64,000 nt of DNA from Clonostachys chloroleuca (lineage: Eukaryota; Ascomycota; Sordariomycetes; Hypocreales; Bionectriaceae). Below the pieces are notes generated by a model. The model had not been told where the DNA came from. It ran no database searches and saw only the letters and a list, made by a program, of their open reading frames with translations. The translations under genes and the position numbers were made by a program. The DNA lies in the NCBI GenBank assembly GCA_037952775.1, contig JBANAY010000003.1, forward strand, positions 7,998,001-8,062,000, written 5' to 3'. Below are positions 12,807 through 26,200 of the stretch, piece after piece (position 1 is the first letter of the stretch; every line of letters begins with the position of its first letter).

Positions 12807-14722
12807 GACGTAGCATTATTCACACGCCATTGAGATATCTAGCTACCGTTAGAAACATCGGTCAGGGGTCAACACTTAAACCAACACCCCCGTTATTTTA
12901 TCATGAGCATGAGTGTCACTCCCTCCGGGGCCCCGCCCCCGGACAGTAAGGTTGAGACCAATACGCTGTTCCAACTTCCAAGTAATCTTACAATCTTACC
13001 TAGCCCTGACCATGCTATTCCCGTCAGTCGTAGCCAGATATCTATCTCATCGAACAGGGCGGCTACACAAGCCAACACAGAGCCGCCACTTCCGTGCCGC
13101 AGTTCCCCATTTTTAATGCGACGAAACCAGGGGTTGGCCTTCTCACAATGCGCCAACAGCGGACAGCTTGACCTACCCGATATTCCAATCTATTTTCCTT
13201 ATCTTGTCCTTACGCCGCCATTCTGAGGGCGCCACCACCCCCTCCTATTGCTGGAAAGGTAGTACTCGTGACATGTGAATACTCAAAAGTCCGGCGGGTA
13301 TATGATCCGCATGTCAGCGCGGGGGTCATCCATCCACCAGCCAGCCTTCGGTATATCTCATACGATTATTTTGATGATGACCCGAGAAATGAAGAAATCA
13401 ACGGCTTAAGATCCGGTAATAACAACGGCGACTAGTGTGACAGGGGTTGACCCCCTTCTTCCTCCAAGCACGTTGGCCTTGTTCCTTGCCCACCCATCGA
13501 AGATGACTGCAGAGGTAACCTTCCAATCTTCGTGTCTTGCAGAATTGTCTGTTTCATGAAACACACACCGATGAGTTGTTTCCCTTGCAAGGTTATTCCA
13601 GTGTTATCTCCCGCCTTGGACAAACCCATCCCTGTCGTCACCCCGACGGACTTTACCTACCCTAAAGGGCATATCATCTATGAACGGCAAACTGCTCGTA
13701 TTAACTCGCCAGTAATCTACAATACGGCCCATCTAAAGTAGCATCTTGATGTCAATCTCGAAGTAATAAGGTTACAGTAAATCTAAATGAGGTGTGTTGT
13801 CGCCCTGTTGCGTTCATATTGTCATGGACACCATCTCGCTCCCAACTCCTGGCTTACCAACAAAATCGTTGCCACACTTCCCAGCCCAAGTGGTGAACGT
13901 GGCATCTAGGAAGCCACGGCCCGAATACCGTATCTTTAGCCCCCTTATGATACTTGTTATTGGCACAGAAGTTTCATTGTTGATGGCAGCACTACACTAC
14001 ATAACTAGATAGGAGACAGTATTCGGAGCGTGGGGGGCCTAGACAATTCTAAAAATAAGTGCCTAAACTGGTCTAGTGCCATTGTGATGACTTCTTTCGG
14101 ATCTCTCCGCGTCTTGAATCTGGATGATTTATGTGCAAGGGTGGCAATATCAACAAATCACGCTAGAAAACGGCACGCCTCCTGTCCCCCGAAACCCCTG
14201 TTCCGCTCCCTCCACGAGATGAAGCACCATATTTGTACCCGCTAGTCTAATTAGACTGTGATGGGAACATCTTCTATACCCCTGTGTCTGTCACAAGAAG
14301 ACAGACGATCGCGTCAATTCTATCCCACTGGAGACCAGACCGTTATCGATCGCTTACACCAATGACTGATCGCCGTCGAATGAAATGACCACGGGAAAAC
14401 ACGGAACTGATTCCCATTTGGCGTTTCCTCTCGGCCTGTAAATCAGCTTGAGTAGTAGAGTAGATGCTGCTGAACCTCAGCACTGAAGTGTAGCAGCAGT
14501 TAGAGAGCTGCCTTAATGGACCGTGGTTTGTAATTGGGCTGCTTGACAACATGTTGGGGGTGATGATAAGCGAAAATATGTGATGTCGATGCGGTATTAC
14601 AAGACCTTCACGACAAGATACTGGCAGCCCCAATTCGTGCCTGCAAAGGAATCCTAAGAACTTACCAGTTTTCTTTCTATTTCCTACCTGAATTATACCT
14701 GAAGAGAGTTGTTTCCAAAGAA
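12807..14722. other. Intergenic before the NRPS-like gene
   Basis: About 1.9 kb with only short overlapping frames on both strands (for example 12893-13226). None has a known motif or joins into a longer spliced frame. The right end is the promoter of the NRPS-like gene; no clear TATA box is seen there. Confidence 0.45.
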
Positions 14723-17653
14723 ATGGCTTTACCAAAAATTTCCCCGAGGCTAGTTGTGGATGACGCAACGATGGCTGAAATCGCAGAGGCGTGCCATATC
14801 ACAGTCAACCAGATAGAGGAGATCTACCCTTGCTTGCCACAGCAAATTTCCCAGATTGACGATAAAAGATCTGAGCAGTTTCAGATACTGGTCAATTTCG
14901 GGCCTGATGCTGATATTGATGGGTGGTGCGATGCTTTGCGGCAAGTCGTTGCAGCCAACTCAACTCTTCGAACACGAATTGTAAAAAGTCGTGTTGGCAT
15001 TGTCCAAGTCGTCACTACAGAGGAGCATCAAACTGAGAGACGCCCTGGCGAAGATGTTGACCAATACGTGAGAGATGGGCAGCAAAGGCTTCTAGGCTTT
15101 GGTGACCTGCTCTTCCGGTCTGTTGTTATCGACAGGACCTTTATTGCTATTATTCACCATGCAATAATGGATCATAGCTCCATCTCTACGCTTCTCAAAG
15201 AAGACGTGAGCCGTGTCTTCTTTGGTCAAGAGATCAATCAACGTCCTGAATATCGAGACTTTGTGGACTACAATTTAGATGTTGATGAGTCTGCAGCAAG
15301 GGCTTTCTGGGCTTCTCGCTTCAAAGGACCGTCTGCAATCTATCCACACGTTCCAGTCGGTCATCGCCCTTACCCTTACGGAGTGGCCACCAAGACTATG
15401 GCACTTGACCTTCAACAGACGGGAGTTTCTGCTGCCCATGTGCCGCTGTACATTGAAGCCGCATGGGCTTTGACTGCTGCCACTTACGCCAACAGCGACA
15501 ATGTCGCCTATGGTCTTGTCTTATCCGGTCGCAGCCCATCTGCTCGCGGCTTGGAGAAGACTCTCGGACAGACAGTCGTGGAGATACCTGTCCAGGTCCA
15601 TCTCAAACGGAATATGACAATGGAGCAGCTGGTGAAAGATCGTGCAACTTCCCTGCGCAAACTTCAAGCGGAACCCTCGATCCAATTCGGCTTGGGTGGC
15701 ATCGCCTCGGTCAGTGAGACAGCGAGAACGGCGGCTAGCTTCCAAACCCAATTGAACATCATACCGTCCCCTAGAACTCGTTCAGACAAGAGAAGTGCTC
15801 CTAAGAAAGGAGACATCGAAATGGATCGTATTGTCTGGATGGCAAAGGGCGCATTCGCTCTGATGATTCCCTGCTACATCGGACCTGGACATGTTTTCGT
15901 CGAAGCAAAATATGATCCGGTGTGCATACCAGAACGCCAAGTACATCGTGTTCTGAGCCAATTCGATCACATTTTACAGCAGCTGCTTGTCGCTCCGATG
16001 AATTTGAAGCTCAATCAATTGCGTTTGTTCAGCTCTGATGATATGGCTGAGGTCACCCAATGGAACAAAATCCTGCCCAAGGCGGCAGAAAAACTCCTCT
16101 ATGATGACTTCGTCCTTACTTCTCACCTACGACCGAATATCCGCGCCGTTGAGGCTACTGATGGATATGCGTCCTATGGTGAGCTGCACCAACTTTCCGA
16201 CAGTTTCGCGGATGAGCTGCAAAGAAGAGGCATAAGCTGTCGTGAACCTGTCCTTCTCGCGATGGAGAGATCTCTGTCTGCTATAATTGCTATCATCGGT
16301 ATCATAAAGGCTGGTGGTATCTGCGTCCCTGTTTACAAAGAGGATTCATTTAATCAGAAGACCAGCTTGGCCTCTTCGGTTAAAGCGAGATTCGCGCTCA
16401 GCTCTACCTCTGAATGCTCTCTGATGGAGGGCGTCGTACCCATTGTCCTTCCTATCGATATCAATTTCATTTCTAGACTTCCAAACTCGAATAGGAATGG
16501 AAAAGATCTTAGCACGTCTCCAGAAGATCCCGTTTTCATCCTCTCTACCAACGGAAGCATGCTAGGCCCCAAAGACGTGGTGGTCAACCACCGCTCCTTG
16601 GCTTCTAATCTTTCTGCCATATGTTCGCGTCTGGACTGGCATTCGAGCACGCGAATCTTGCAATTTTCATCTCTCGCTTCTGCCGCCAGTATTTATGAGA
16701 TATTTGGTGCCCTTTCATTAGGGAAGTGTCTTTGTATCCACCCTGAAACGACACCGACCACTGAGTCGGAGCTTGGCGACTTCATCAGTTCGTTTAATGT
16801 GGACACAGCTTTATTGCCTCCAAGCATAATCCGCAACATCAACCCGGATCGTGTTACATGCCTCAAATCATTAATTTTCTTTGGGGAGTCAATGGATAAA
16901 CGCACATTAGCAAGATGGAGCAAGGCGACAAGGCTCTTCAATAGTTGGGGAGTATGTGAGGCGTCTATGCTGAACACTGTCAATGAATTGACGGTGGGCT
17001 CTCCCTGCTTTGTAAATATTGGGAGGCCAGCCGGATGTGCCGTTTGGATAGTGAATCCTGGTAACCCTGACGAACTTGTCACTATTGGAAGCATCGGTGA
17101 GCTTTTGATCGAAGGCCCCTCTGTAGCAAGAGGATATTCAAACAGCGACAGCAAGACGAAAGCATCATTCATCCTTCCCCCAAAATGGGCATCCAACTTT
17201 GCGAGAAAGTCCGGCCGTTTCCTCCGCACGGGCGACCTTGGGAAATATGCCGCGGATGGGACCATCGTGTTTATCGGGAAAAAAGAAAACACGACTAAAC
17301 TTGGTCCTTATACTATTCAACTCGAAGAGTTAGAAAGTCTTCTTCTTGAATGCCCTGAAGTTCAGGACATTGTCACATGTGCCAAAATTGCAGCGGGCCG
17401 CACACAACTCGTTGCCATTCTATCTCTTGTAGACCCTGAACTTCCCAACCAAAAAGTGCTTCAAGAGCTTCCAGAGGCATATTCTGGCGTTGTCGACTCG
17501 CGTATCAACATCATACGACAATATGCAGAACATAATACCCTGTGTAGCAAGGCGCCTGATATTTGGGTTGTAGTGGAAAAGTTACCGCGCACAGGGTCAT
17601 TTAGGTTGAACCGTGGCGCCGTGCGTTCATGGCTCAAGACAAATCGCCGTTGA
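14723..17653 (+). CDS. NRPS-like protein, condensation-adenylation, no carrier domain
   Basis: Intron-free frame of 976 aa beginning at the ATG at 14723. Residues about 15-430 form a condensation domain with an intact HHxxxDxxS active motif (HHAIMDHSS, His145, His146, Asp150). Residues about 440-976 form an adenylation domain keeping the overall core order: ERSLSAIIAIIGIIKAGG (A2), RTGDLG (A7) and GKKENTTKLG (A8). Key positions are eroded: the phosphate loop reads STNGSMLGPKD instead of TSGSTGxPKG, the A5 motif reads SWGVCE instead of YGPTE, and the invariant A10 lysine is Arg961 within LPRTGSFRLNR. No thiolation, reductase or thioesterase domain follows; the protein ends 15 residues after Arg961. 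The inference is that the condensation domain is the working part, probably offloading the neighbouring PKS chain onto an amine or alcohol, while the adenylation domain is weak, altered or structural. Confidence 0.88.
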   Translation: MALPKISPRLVVDDATMAEIAEACHITVNQIEEIYPCLPQQISQIDDKRSEQFQILVNFGPDADIDGWCDALRQVVAANSTLRTRIVKSRVGIVQVVTTEEHQTERRPGEDVDQYVRDGQQRLLGFGDLLFRSVVIDRTFIAIIHHAIMDHSSISTLLKEDVSRVFFGQEINQRPEYRDFVDYNLDVDESAARAFWASRFKGPSAIYPHVPVGHRPYPYGVATKTMALDLQQTGVSAAHVPLYIEAAWALTAATYANSDNVAYGLVLSGRSPSARGLEKTLGQTVVEIPVQVHLKRNMTMEQLVKDRATSLRKLQAEPSIQFGLGGIASVSETARTAASFQTQLNIIPSPRTRSDKRSAPKKGDIEMDRIVWMAKGAFALMIPCYIGPGHVFVEAKYDPVCIPERQVHRVLSQFDHILQQLLVAPMNLKLNQLRLFSSDDMAEVTQWNKILPKAAEKLLYDDFVLTSHLRPNIRAVEATDGYASYGELHQLSDSFADELQRRGISCREPVLLAMERSLSAIIAIIGIIKAGGICVPVYKEDSFNQKTSLASSVKARFALSSTSECSLMEGVVPIVLPIDINFISRLPNSNRNGKDLSTSPEDPVFILSTNGSMLGPKDVVVNHRSLASNLSAICSRLDWHSSTRILQFSSLASAASIYEIFGALSLGKCLCIHPETTPTTESELGDFISSFNVDTALLPPSIIRNINPDRVTCLKSLIFFGESMDKRTLARWSKATRLFNSWGVCEASMLNTVNELTVGSPCFVNIGRPAGCAVWIVNPGNPDELVTIGSIGELLIEGPSVARGYSNSDSKTKASFILPPKWASNFARKSGRFLRTGDLGKYAADGTIVFIGKKENTTKLGPYTIQLEELESLLLECPEVQDIVTCAKIAAGRTQLVAILSLVDPELPNQKVLQELPEAYSGVVDSRINIIRQYAEHNTLCSKAPDIWVVVEKLPRTGSFRLNRGAVRSWLKTNRR

Positions 17654-18803
17654 CGGCACTGAACTATTCGTCCTTCTTTATATTTTTGGTTTAATTTGGA
17701 GTTTTGGAGATAGGCTACGGAATTACAATACAATATCGCGTATGAAATTTGGATTGTAATGTTGCGTTAAGCTTCCCAGTTATAAGACGACAGGCCAACC
17801 ATGTGCCGATACGTAATTTCATTGGACGTGTAATTCTTCATCATTGTACGCCCTGAGTGATTAAATGCCAGAATCTATGATTTTGAAACTTAGAAATAAA
17901 TTTCTTTGACTCAATTACGCGCAAAATTGATCGGACCCTCGATGAGGATAGTTTACGCTTCCCACTGCATGGAGTCCGAGCTAAGGCAGATGGCACTCAA
18001 GCTGTTAACGTGCTGTACAGTAAAAAGCTGCGAAAGCACACTGAGTACCTAAGCCGACCTCGGACTTCCGAGTTACTGTAAGGATTATTCGTTCAGGAGG
18101 CTAGTAGGATAGCGAAGGCCTAACTAGGGCCGTTACTCTATGATTAAGGTGTACCGGAGTGATTTTCCCCCGGATAGCCTATGTATTACTGTCAATTGCC
18201 GAGTAATCTCCAAAATATTGCTCTCTAATAGGTTGTCCGCCTCTTCGTTGAATTGGTGTAACACCCTCTTGGTCATCGTATGTACATGGGTTAAACCCGA
18301 CGGAAACGACCCGTTCCTCGATGGTCTTTTTTCCTTTTCAATCTATACACGCCCTCCGTGTAAGGCTGGTGATTGGAAAGGCACCATCCTCTCCGAGTAG
18401 AGATAGTGACCTTCCAGATTTTGGATGAAGTATGGAACACGTGTCAGAGATAGTACGCCATGTTGGTTGGCCTATAATGATATCATGCGTAGTATGCGGT
18501 TAACGCAACCACGCCACCAACACCCAATTGACTTGAATGGGGATATCTGATGAACTGTCCATGAGGTGACACTCGCTTCGAGAGTATCTGCAGCTCTGGG
18601 TGGACATGATAGCTGATGTCTGATTCGTAATCTTTCATACCGTGTAAAAGCTGATATTTACAGGACAACACCCCTCATCTTCTGTGGAGATAGATGCCAT
18701 GAACCACTTTAGCAAGTGCATATGATGGGTAAGCAATTAGCGAGTTGGGTGTGGAATGCGAAATGGGATGAGTGACCAATTACTACACACCAAATGGACT
18801 GGC

Positions 18804-18816
18804 GGGGGGGGGGGGG
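18804..18816 (+). repeat. 13-base poly-G tract
   Basis: A mononucleotide run of 13 G in otherwise complex intergenic DNA. Its length is likely unreliable in the assembly. Confidence 0.8.
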
Positions 18817-20177
18817 CACAGGTAGGTTGGAATCTTCCATTTACATCCTTTGACACTCTTCATATGGCACTCCCGAACGCATGTAAGACAAATGTGGCTG
18901 ATACGGAAGTGCCTGCTCCATCATCCGAATTACTCAGGGGCTTTCACGAACTGCTCTAAACGATAGTATATGCCAAGACAAACTCAATTTTGATATCATT
19001 TTCGTCCATTTTGCCGAAGAGGCTCTTGACTCAACAGGGTTCGTATCTTTGAGATTACTGGCAAAACAACCCACCTGTTTTCAGCAGGTAAGATTGTCTC
19101 ATCTCTACCGAATGCCGAGCGCCTTCTTGATCGACAATTGTTATCTATCAGCGAAATAAGTTATAGGAGACGATGTGGTTTCCAGAAATGAGACTTAGAT
19201 CCCATTCTAGCTAATTTTTCGGATAGTACATGCGGATTATTAGGCAGGTAGTTAGCATGCGCTTTCTGTAATGACGCCCAAGCATGCTCTGTTTGTGTCC
19301 TCTATGATTGCAGATACAACGCAAACTCATGTAGGACGCCCTAACTGTGTATCGATTTGAGTCAATAACAATTATCTGACCACCCATATGCTTCTCCTCC
19401 GTTACCCCGGCAGGTTTCAAGCATAGATAGGGTAGTAATCGGCTATTCGCCACGGAACCTCTTTCCGAAAGCGCTGTTAAGACTTGTATTCCTCAAATGT
19501 ATGTAGGCTCTCGCTATAGCGCAAGGTATCGGTAGGATGTGATATCTCGGATAATCTGCGTGGCCAATCAAATACCAGCGGTTATTCAAAGTTTCTGCCA
19601 TCTGCAAGTGATCCAGTGCCGCTAAACCCGTGTGAACTGGTTGGCAATATTGGTGATCAGGTTCTCAACTAGTGTAATCAGCCCTAGATAGATAAAGATC
19701 TGATCGATGAAGCTATTCCTTGCCACAACAAACCAGCGAGATAACTTCAGAGTAGAGATAACTGTACTTGATGTGGTTGGTTAACTTGACGGATGTGAAT
19801 ATGAGTCGACACTTGCTTCCTTCTACTAGCCCGATTGTGTAGGCATATACTGTGATACGTTACGTACTAGATACATGAGTTCCATGCTGAAAGTGAGGTG
19901 AGAAACGCACGCAACTGAGAGAGATAAGCATGCACCCCAAGCCAACGCATCAGTTCCTTTTCGTAAGACGGAATGTTCATTGTGCTGCCGAGAAAGTGCG
20001 GGGTTCATCAACTTGAGGTGCTAGATGACACCCATGTTGCAACAGGGGAATGAGAAAGAGGTTGGGAGATGAGGCGGGACTTTTGGTAGATGAGTTTGCG
20101 AAGTTGGATTGATCAACGATATCAAAGTAGACCCGAGATACATGGACTACCCATCCTCTCATCTAAAATTGATTGAC

Positions 20178-20184
20178 TATTTAA
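20178..20184 (+). promoter_or_regulatory. TATA-like element before the PKS
   Basis: TATTTAA about 97 bp upstream of the PKS ATG at 20281. Weak positional support only. Confidence 0.3.
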
Positions 20185-20280
20185 TCTCAGAATGTTCCCA
20201 AGTTCTAGTTTTTGAATTTCAATTCACTAAACTCTCTCATAACTCCTTCATGTCCTGAAACTTACACTCAAGAAGCAACC

Positions 20281-23200
20281 ATGGCTCAAGATACCCCAAT
20301 CGCCATCGTGGGTCTGGCATACCGCGCTCCTGGCATCGGGAGAAAAGGCCTATGGGATTACCTCTCAGAAGCTCGATCAGCATGGACAAAGATCCCTGGT
20401 GACCGCTTCCAGCACGATGCATACTTCCGGCCTGGTGCTGACAAGGCTGGCTGTCTGAAGTCTGAGGGTGGTCACCTACTCTCTGAGGACATCTACAACT
20501 TTGACGCCGCCTTCTTCAATATGAGGGCGGAAGAGGCTAAGAATGCCGACCCTCAGCACCGTATGCTACTTGAATGCGCTCTAGAAGCATCCGAGAATGC
20601 AGGCTACAGCTTGCTTGATCTTGCTGGCAAGAACATTGGTTCGTACGTTGCTCTTGGAGCAATGGAATATGCCAACCGTCTCTTCGGGGATGTCTTTGCT
20701 GCCACGACATTCTCGGCTACCGGTATCGCACCTTGTATGTTTGCGAATCGATTGTCCTATTTCTTCGACATCCATGGCCCTAGTATTGGTGCCGAAGCAG
20801 CCTGTGCAAGCAGCGCGTACGCTATTCACCAGGCTTGCCAAGGTGTGCGTAATGGAGACTGCGATGCTGCATTTGTTGGCGGATCAACTCTGTTTATGGC
20901 CCCCAACTCTTGGATTTCCCTTGAGAAGACTGGGTAAGAAACCAGCTTCATTTCTTTGCCACCACGGCGTGTTCCTCTCATCAAATTACTAATCTCGAGA
21001 CAGCGCTCTTTCAGATCATGGCAGATGCTACTCATACGACCACAAAGCCTCAGGTTTTGGACGTGGAGAGGGTGGTGCTTGTCTTTTCATCAAGCGGCTC
21101 GATGACGCCATCAGTGCAGGCGACCCAATCCATGCTGTGATTCGGAGTTCAGCCTGTAACCATGGTGGAGGATCTGAGGGTATCACTATGCCCAGGAGAA
21201 TGGCACACGAGATCCTCCTTAGGAGAGTTCATGACGCTGTGGGCCTGAGCCCAGACGAGACCCCCGTAGTTGAGGTACGTTCCTTGGACAAACTTCTAGG
21301 GCTAATTAAGATATTAACATGTTGTTGAAAATAGGGACACGGAACTGGAACTGCAGCCGGGTAAGTGAAGCATCTGATAGAACTTGAATGAGTTCTTACT
21401 TACAACAATAGTGACCCAATCGAGGCTGGAGCTTTTGCAGCAGTTCTTGGCAAGAACCGAACGGAGGAAAATCCACTGTACATTGGATCAGTGAAATCAA
21501 ACTTTGGGTAGGTTCATCGACACATTATCACGCTATCTGTAACTAACATATTTGTAGGCATCTTGAAGGTGCAAGTGGCATTGTCGGTATTGTCAAGGCA
21601 ATATACATGCTTAAGAATAAGGTCATTTTGCCCACTGCAGGGTTCGAAAAGATCAATCACCGGATCCCAGGGAAGGAGAAGATTGTTGTAGCACAAATGC
21701 CTATTCCATGGCCTGAGAGCGAGAAGAGAAGAGTTCTTGTCACCAACTTTGGTAAGTCCAAATGTTTCGCTTGTAGATAATGTCTGAAATCTAACTTTAC
21801 ACATAGGATTTGGTGGTAGCAATGCGGCCGTCTTGCTCGAGGCAGCCCCTGAGCATGTGACGAACGGCACCAATGGAACTCAGCTCAATGGTAACGGCGT
21901 TGCTACACCCGAGAACCCCCTTCGTCGTCTGTTTGTCTTCTCCGCTAAGACAAAACAAAGTCTAACGGACTACCTGACTTCATTTGAGAGCTACCTTGCG
22001 GAAGTTCCCGAATCTACTGAGTTTGTCAAGAACCTTAGCTACACTCTTGGCCAACGCCGTTCGCATCATGCCCATCGCGCCGCTGTTATTGCAGATTCGG
22101 TTGAGGATCTCCAAGACAAGGTCGCATCGGCCAAGCCGATCAGAGCGAGAGACAAAACCATTGCTTTCGTGTATACGGGACAAGGAGCCCAGTGAGTTTC
22201 ATCGGCGCACTCCAAAACATACTCTTCCATGTGGCTAATTTAGGATTAGACATGCCCAAATGGCTTCTGGCCTCCGACATTACAAGGTTTTCTCTGAGGC
22301 TCTTGATAAAGCCGAAGAACATCTCACGTCAATGGGAGCGACATGGTCCTTAAACGAGGAATTGTCTAAGCCAGCAGCTCAGTCTCGCATCAACAGCGCT
22401 GAAATCAGTCAGCCAGCTTGCACTGCGGTCCAGTTGGCCCTAGTGGCTCTCCTCACCAGTTGGGGTATCAAGCCATCTAGGGTCACTGGCCATTCAAGTG
22501 GTGAAATTGGTGCTGCATACTCGGCTGGCCTCGTCAACTTCAAGACCGCCATTGCGCTGGCCTTTTTCCGTGGACAAGCCGCAGCCAAGCTCATCAGTCA
22601 ACAAACCCAGAAGGGAGCCATGTTGGCTCTTGGGGTTGGTTTTAATGATGCCTCTGCGCTCATTGAGAAGCATGCCGATGGCGTCTATGCCACGGTGGGA
22701 GCAATCAATAGTCCTCAGAGTGTCACTGTCTCTGGTGATGAATCGGCGATCAACAAGATTCAACAGGCCGCGGAGAAGGATGGTATCTTCAACAGAAAGC
22801 TCAAGATCGAACTGGCCTACCACTCTCGGCACATGCAAGCCGTGGCTGATGCTTATCTTGACGCCATCACTCCATTCTACTTAAACAATACGACCTTGGT
22901 CGGAAAGGAGGATCAACTCCCCCAATTCTTTTCCTCGGTCGTTGGCCATCTGGTGGAACCCGAATTCGTGGATGCTTCGTACTGGGTCAAGAATTTAGTT
23001 CAACCTGTGAAATTCTCGGATGCTCTTCAGTCACTTTTGACGAGTTCAGAGAGTAAGATAGGGGATGGCCAAGTTCAACCTAACCTACTTGTCGAGATTG
23101 GACCCCATTCTGCTCTGAAAGGCCCCATTAACCAGACGGTGGACCTTGTGCGCCAGGTCAGCAATCAAGGGAAAAAGATGGTATTCAACTACCTTCCATC

Positions 23201-26200
23201 GCTGGTCCGTGGATCAGGGGCTGAAGATACCTTGCTCGCCCTTGCCAGTGATCTTTTCACCCTTGGGGCTAAGATTTACTTGGGAGGTGTCAATCAGACC
23301 GACATAAATAACGCGGAGGTTCTGACTGAGCTGCCCGCATACTGCTGGGATCATTCAACACATTATGAGCTCAGACCTCGTATGGTCAACGAGATTCTCT
23401 TCCCAGGAGACCCATATCATCCTATTCTTGGGCGTAGAGCCAATACGTCAGGAAGTAATGAGCGCACATATCGACAAGTCTTCACTCTGGACGAGCTTCC
23501 GTGGATTCGAGACCATGGCGTGGCAGGCACTGTCATCTTCCCCATGACAGGCTATCTGTCGTGTATTATTGAGGCGGCACGGAGAAATGCTGTGACAAAG
23601 CCCGGTGCATTTGTCATCCGAGATTTCCATGCCGTCCGTAGTTTAGAAGTCCAAGAAGAGCAGTCAGTCGACATAGCAACGAAGATGAAGCCCGTTTCTA
23701 CGGGCCCAGGCACGTTCTCAACAACTGCTTGGACCTTCGATATTTCAACATGGACCGAAGCAGGTGGCTGGACCATTCACTGCTATGGCCGCATTGAGGT
23801 TGAAGCTGCTGAGATGACTTCTGAGAGCCCAACTATGAAGGATTCGCTTGCTCTGGTCGATACTCCAGGTTTAATCGAGCACGATATTGCCTGGGCTTAT
23901 GCTACTGCTGGGGTTCGCGGCACAAACTACGGCCCAACGTTCCGCAATACAGTTAAATTCTTTGAAGGCAAAGGATTCACAGTCATTGAGCAACAGCTAC
24001 GTGATGGCATTGAGCCTAATTCATACGGGTCACCTGCCGCTGTTGATCCTCCTACGCTTGATGGCTTCTTGCAGGGCGGTGGCTCTCTCCAGGAAGTTGA
24101 GGGCAAGCGACGCGCCCAAATGCCAAATTATTTTAGCCGCCTACGTGTTTCAAACTCGATGCCTTCCGAGGACAAGCAGAAGTATACTATCGTCACTCGT
24201 ATGTTGAACAACGATAACAAGGGCGGCCGTATGCAGATCAGCGTTGCTGCCTTTGCCAAAGGTGCTGATGGCTCTCTCACTCCCGTGGCTGAGTGGGAAT
24301 CTCTCTCGTTCCGCGCGATATCTTCAGCCGAGGATGACGACGAGTTTACTGAGATTCCCGAGAATTGGTGTTGGGAGCTGGTTCCCCGGTTTGACTTCCT
24401 CTCACAAGAAGAGCTTATGAAGAGTCTTACTGTTGGTGATATTGGTAATACGGCACTTATTCGTGGCCAAAAGTTGGGTCACGTCGCTAGTTACTACATT
24501 GATCAGGCTTTAAAAGTCACTGCCAATGACGACTTCTCGAGTCTTCCTCCTCACCTTGCTCGTTTTGTCAAGTGGGCAGCGAAGGCAGTTGCTCGAGAGA
24601 GCTATGATCTCAGCGTCAAGCCAACAGCATTGCTGGAGGAAGTCATGAATGAAGACGCCCAGGGCGAATTACTGTGTAAGATTGGTGAAAATCTTGTGCC
24701 AATCCTACGAGAAGAAATCCAGCCCCTTGAAATTATGCTCAAGGACGGTCTGCTCACCAGGCATTACGAAGCCGATTCATCCAATGAGCACTTCAGTAAG
24801 GTTATTGGTGACTTAGTTCTCAATGTCTCGGATCTTGAGCCCAATCTGCGCATTCTTGAAATCGGTGCGGGAACTGCTGGCACTACGCTCCATGTACTGA
24901 ATGCCCTTTCACGTAACAATGAAGAAGGCGCATTTCTCAACTGGACTTTCACCGATATCTCGGCTGGTTTCTTCGAGAATGCGCGCAACAAGTTGTCCAA
25001 ATGGGGCAACAAAATTATCTATAAAAAGCTTGATATTAGCCAAGACCCTGTAAAGCAGGGCTTCAAGCTACAGGACTACGATATCGTCATTGCCTCTAAT
25101 GTGTTGCATGCTACAGCAGACATGAGGGAGACTATGTCCAATGTGAGGAGCCTTCTGCGGCCTAAAGGTATGGTCGTCCTTCTTGAGGCTAACCGGCACC
25201 TCCCCCAACCTTGCCATTTGCTCTTCTCCCAGGATGGTGGTACGCAATAGATGAATACCGTGACCAGGAGGAAGGTCCTCTACTTACTGTGGAGAACTGG
25301 AATCGTGTCTTAATTGACGTCGGGTTTTCAGGAGTTGACACCGCAATCCAAGACTATCCTGGCTCGCCGAATCAAATGATTAGTGTCCTCAGCTCCACAA
25401 GAATTGGAAAGCGGGATGATACACCACAGATCACCATCTGCGGGCCGTTCATAGACGAGGAGGAGGTGGAGTTTGCCCAGTCCGTGGCCGATTCTATCTC
25501 TGACCAATTTGATGCTTCTGTCTCCCTGAAACCATTTGCCGAGGTGGACTCCGTTGATGATCCATTCTACATCTTCATAGACTCTCCTAAACATACACTG
25601 CTTGAGAATGTCACAGAGGAGACCTTTGACCTTCTCAAAACCATGCTGCTCCGCAACAAGGGTCTGATGTGGGTTGTCCCGGAGGGTGGTGCACCCGAAT
25701 CCAGAATCATTCGCGGCTTGCTCCATACTTTGCGCCTGGAGGATCAAACCAAGCATATGCTGCTGTTTGAAGACGTTCCCCTGGTGGCTCAAAGTCTGCC
25801 TGGTATCGTCAAGCTGGCGAAGATTATGCAAGATCCCGAGATCTTCGAGGGCGAGGACCAAGACTTTACTTGGCATAAGAATTCGATCCACCTTCCTCGT
25901 ATGAAGCAGTTGAGAGAGGTAAAGGAGAAGTTTGCAGTTGAACAAGGAGTCTCTGTCAAAACAGTGCAGAAGATGTGGCAACCCGATTCATCACTTGAAT
26001 TAACAATAGAGGCTGCCGGTAGCCCCGACTCTTTGTATTACCACAGGACCAGTGTCCTAAACGAGCCTATAGGTGACGATGAGGTCTTGGTTGAGGCTGA
26101 GGCTGCTGGATTGAGCTACCGTGACCTTAACATTATCTTTGGCTATATCCCATGGGCACCTCCAGGATATGACGGCGCTGGAAAGATAATCAAAATTGGC

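Larger units (their letters stand above)
17654..20280. other. Intergenic between NRPS-like gene and PKS
   Basis: About 2.6 kb with no supported gene; open frames are below 90 codons and mutually overlapping. It contains a 13-G tract (18804-18816). The right end is the PKS promoter. The length would fit a small regulator gene, but no Zn2Cys6, bZIP or C2H2 motif is visible in any frame. Confidence 0.45.

Noticed and set aside
12893..13226. Frames of about 87-107 codons on both strands
   Set aside because: They overlap antiparallel with low-complexity Pro/Ser composition and no family match.
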